Assembly (NCBI GenBank): GCA_026417675.1
Contig: JAOACV010000089.1
Location: 1-7,807, forward strand
Direction of reading: 5' to 3'
From: Verrucomicrobiia bacterium
GTDB taxonomy: Bacteria > Verrucomicrobiota > Verrucomicrobiia > CAIQCK01
Length of the DNA stretch: 7,807 nucleotides
The position numbers and the translations under genes were made by a program. Every line of letters begins with the position of its first letter. Within the stretch, counting starts at the first letter, position 1. Below, piece by piece: positions 6,375 through 7,807 of this stretch. The notes beneath the pieces are model-generated. The model saw only the letters and a list, made by a program, of their open reading frames with translations. It searched no databases and had not been told where the DNA came from.

Positions 6375-7484
6375 ATGAAAACTCTCCGACACCTCCCATG
6401 GGTCACATCGCTTCTCCTCATCAGCCCCGCGCTGGCCGGGCCGTTGCCGGGCACGCGGTTGCTCACCGGCACCAATGACTATTCGCTGGAGATGGTTGCC
6501 GGTATTGATCGTTTTCTCGACCGCGAACTCGCGGCAAGCGTCGAGCGCCGCGCCGCAAAGTGGAAACGTGACTTTTCCTCCCCCGAAGCCTACGTGAAGT
6601 CCGTCGAGCCGAACCGCGAGCGGTTCAAGCGCATCATCGGCTTGGTGGATGAGCGGGCGGAGCCGGCGTTGCACTTGCTCGCGACGCCAACCCATTCGGG
6701 GCAAGTGGGCGAAGGCAAGGATTACAAAATCTTTGCCGTGCGCTGGAGTGTGCTGCCGGGCGTGGATGCGGAAGGTTGGCTGTTCCAACCCAACGGCCCG
6801 CCCGTCGCAGACGTTGTCGCGCTGCCGGATTGCGACGCTCCAGCGGACGCGATCACCAAGCCGTTTCCCGCTCTCCTCGCAGAGAGCGGCTGCCGCGTTC
6901 TTGTGCCGATGTTGATGGACCGGCGCGCTACTTATTCTGGTAATCCCAAGATCCGGATGACCAACCAGCCGCACCGCGAGTTCATCTATCGCGCCGCGTT
7001 TGAGATGGGCCGGCATATCATTGGCTACGAGGTGCACAAGGTGCTGGCAGCGGTGGATTGGTTTGTGGGTCAGGGAAGCGCGGGTGTCCCTCCCGCCTCT
7101 GGCGGGCGCGACGGCCGCGCTTCCAGACCCATCGGGGTCGCCGGCTACGGCGAAGGCGGATTGATCGCCTTCTATGCGGCGGCTGCCGACCCGCGTATCC
7201 ACGCAGCCTGCGTCAGCGGCTATTTCAAACCGCGCGAGGGTCTCTGGCGCGAGCCGATCTACCGCAACGTCTTCGCGTTGCTGGATGAGTTCGGCGACGC
7301 TGAGATCGCGAGCCTGATTGCGCCGCGCGCGCTGATCATTGAAGCCTGCGCCCACCCGGAGGTTTCCGGGCCGCCCGCGCCTGAAAAGGGTCGTGTCGGC
7401 GGCGCAGCACCGGGTGTGATCACAACACCGTCCCTGGCAGCCGTTGAGTCGGAGCTGGCGCGAGCACAGAAGCTGGTCGGTTAA
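6375..7484 (+). CDS. Secreted dienelactone hydrolase/acetylxylan esterase-like protein, N-terminal part up to a premature stop
   Basis: This 369-residue product belongs to an alpha/beta-hydrolase-like family that I recall from Planctomycetota and Verrucomicrobiota. The ATG at 6375 is chosen over the in-frame ATG at 6318 because it places a clean signal peptide (MKTLRHLPWV...SPALA, residues 1-21) at the N-terminus. It has only a poor ribosome binding site. Family-like blocks are NQPHREFIYRAAFEMGRHII (197-216), HKVLAAVDWF (221-230), the elbow GVAGYGEGG (254-262), and YFKPREGLWREPIYRNVFAL (283-302) followed by GDAEIASLIAPR. At the elbow, the position normally held by the catalytic Ser of GxSxG is Gly259, so ordinary serine esterase activity is doubtful. 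Residues 234-250 are encoded by an inserted palindromic repeat. The TAA at 7482-7484 appears premature, because the frame continues with related sequence beyond it. The native substrate is unknown; a glycan ester is a guess from the family. Confidence 0.75.
   Translation: MKTLRHLPWVTSLLLISPALAGPLPGTRLLTGTNDYSLEMVAGIDRFLDRELAASVERRAAKWKRDFSSPEAYVKSVEPNRERFKRIIGLVDERAEPALHLLATPTHSGQVGEGKDYKIFAVRWSVLPGVDAEGWLFQPNGPPVADVVALPDCDAPADAITKPFPALLAESGCRVLVPMLMDRRATYSGNPKIRMTNQPHREFIYRAAFEMGRHIIGYEVHKVLAAVDWFVGQGSAGVPPASGGRDGRASRPIGVAGYGEGGLIAFYAAAADPRIHAACVSGYFKPREGLWREPIYRNVFALLDEFGDAEIASLIAPRALIIEACAHPEVSGPPAPEKGRVGGAAPGVITTPSLAAVESELARAQKLVG
7074..7124. repeat. 51-bp imperfect palindromic repeat inserted in frame in the esterase-like gene
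   Basis: The outer arms GGAAGCGCGG (7074-7083) and CCGCGCTTCC (7115-7124) are perfect inverted repeats. Inside, GTC (7086-7088) pairs with GAC (7110-7112), and CCCGCC (7092-7097) pairs with GGCGGG (7101-7106) around a TCT loop. The internal loops between these stems are symmetric, two by two and three by three, so the unit is one centred hairpin of 51 bases. It is exactly 17 codons long and reads GSAGVPPASGGRDGRAS. I recall near-identical peptide strings scattered through verrucomicrobial proteins, consistent with a mobile REP/MITE-like repeat. No transposase is visible in the window. Confidence 0.7.
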
Positions 7485-7807
7485 CTCCCGTCGCGATTCA
7501 TGCTTGTTAAAGCAGGTGATGGCACCGGTCGCTCGTCCCACCTCGATTCAATGAGGGAATTCCTGAGATCATTGAATGTGTCGCCCAGATCAACTCCGAC
7601 CACGCCCGTCCTTTTCGCGGAGAACTCCGCGCTCCACGCGGGTCGTTTCAAGCATCAGTTTGACCAGCTCGTCGAGCATACGCAATGGGCTATGCGCGAA
7701 GGCGAGGCGAGGCGGGCGGAGTTATGGAAGAAGCCCGGTCTCGATTTGAGCAACTGGTTCTTTCCGCTCGCCAAGGCCTCGGCGGCGGCCATAAAGAAGT
7801 ATAAGGA
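7485..7807 (+). pseudogene. In-frame continuation of the esterase-like gene beyond the TAA (runs off the window)
   Basis: Read in the same frame as the upstream gene, this stretch has no stop for 107 codons and reaches the window edge. It reads as ordinary protein: LPSRFMLVKAGDGTG directly after the stop, then LDSMREFLRSLNV, and later KHQFDQLVEHTQWAMREGEA and ELWKKPGLDLSNWFFPLAK. The GDGTG and QLVEHTQ...W stretches resemble what I recall following the hydrolase domain in full-length relatives. The upstream part ends LARAQKLVG, so joining the two gives continuous family-like sequence with one residue replaced by TAA. Independent initiation is possible at ATG 7500, but no Shine-Dalgarno sequence precedes it and the frame coincidence would be unexplained. 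A nonsense mutation, readthrough or base-call error are the live options. Confidence 0.65.

Noticed and set aside
6351..7541. A 396-codon minus-strand frame opposite the esterase-like gene
   Set aside because: Its composition is typical of an antisense shadow and it shows no family motif, while the + strand reads clear hydrolase-family blocks across the same region.
1..7807. CRISPR array, tRNA, rRNA, insertion sequence or phage genes
   Set aside because: No direct-repeat/spacer pattern, cloverleaf-like sequence, rRNA stretch or transposase/integrase-like frame was seen on either strand.

Overview
All four genes in this window lie on the + strand of a GC-rich (by eye about 60%) bacterial chromosome or contig. 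The gene set suggests a member of the Verrucomicrobiota, perhaps Pedosphaera/Limisphaerales-like, with Planctomycetota as the main alternative. The pointers are a Tat-exported sugar isomerase-like protein, a very large secreted protein combining an HzsA-like haem region with HEAT repeats, a C4 zinc-ribbon/PtsN fusion, and a short palindromic repeat of a kind I associate with verrucomicrobial genomes. This placement comes from family recognition, not a database search.

Positions 20-949 encode a Tat-targeted TIM-barrel protein of the sugar phosphate isomerase/epimerase superfamily. After 18 bases, positions 968-5062 encode a 1364-residue exported protein. Its order is signal sequence, galactose-binding-like beta-sandwich, beta-propeller related to the hydrazine synthase alpha subunit (HzsA-related), one CxxCH haem c motif, and a long HEAT-repeat tail. 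The tight spacing suggests one transcript and an envelope job, probably carbohydrate or redox related; the substrate cannot be read from sequence.

Positions 5063-5266 hold two small hairpins and a weak promoter candidate. Positions 5267-6103 encode a 278-residue fusion of a short helical region, a C4 zinc ribbon (zf-RING_7 type, as in chlamydial CT398/CdsZ) and a complete PTS EIIA (PtsN-type) domain with its phospho-histidine. No sugar permease is nearby, so a regulatory role is more likely than transport.

Positions 6104-6374 carry no convincing intact gene. They hold a perfect 14-bp palindrome, a minus-strand stretch that reads like the start of a class III aminotransferase, and a reasonable sigma-70-type promoter. 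From 6375 to the window edge runs a secreted alpha/beta-hydrolase-like gene (dienelactone hydrolase/acetylxylan esterase type). It shows three oddities: an in-frame 51-bp palindromic repeat coding 17 residues, Gly where the nucleophilic Ser is expected, and a single in-frame TAA at 7482-7484. Beyond that stop the same frame stays open and protein-like for 107 codons to the window end. The gene is therefore a nonsense-interrupted pseudogene, a readthrough candidate, or the site of a sequencing error.
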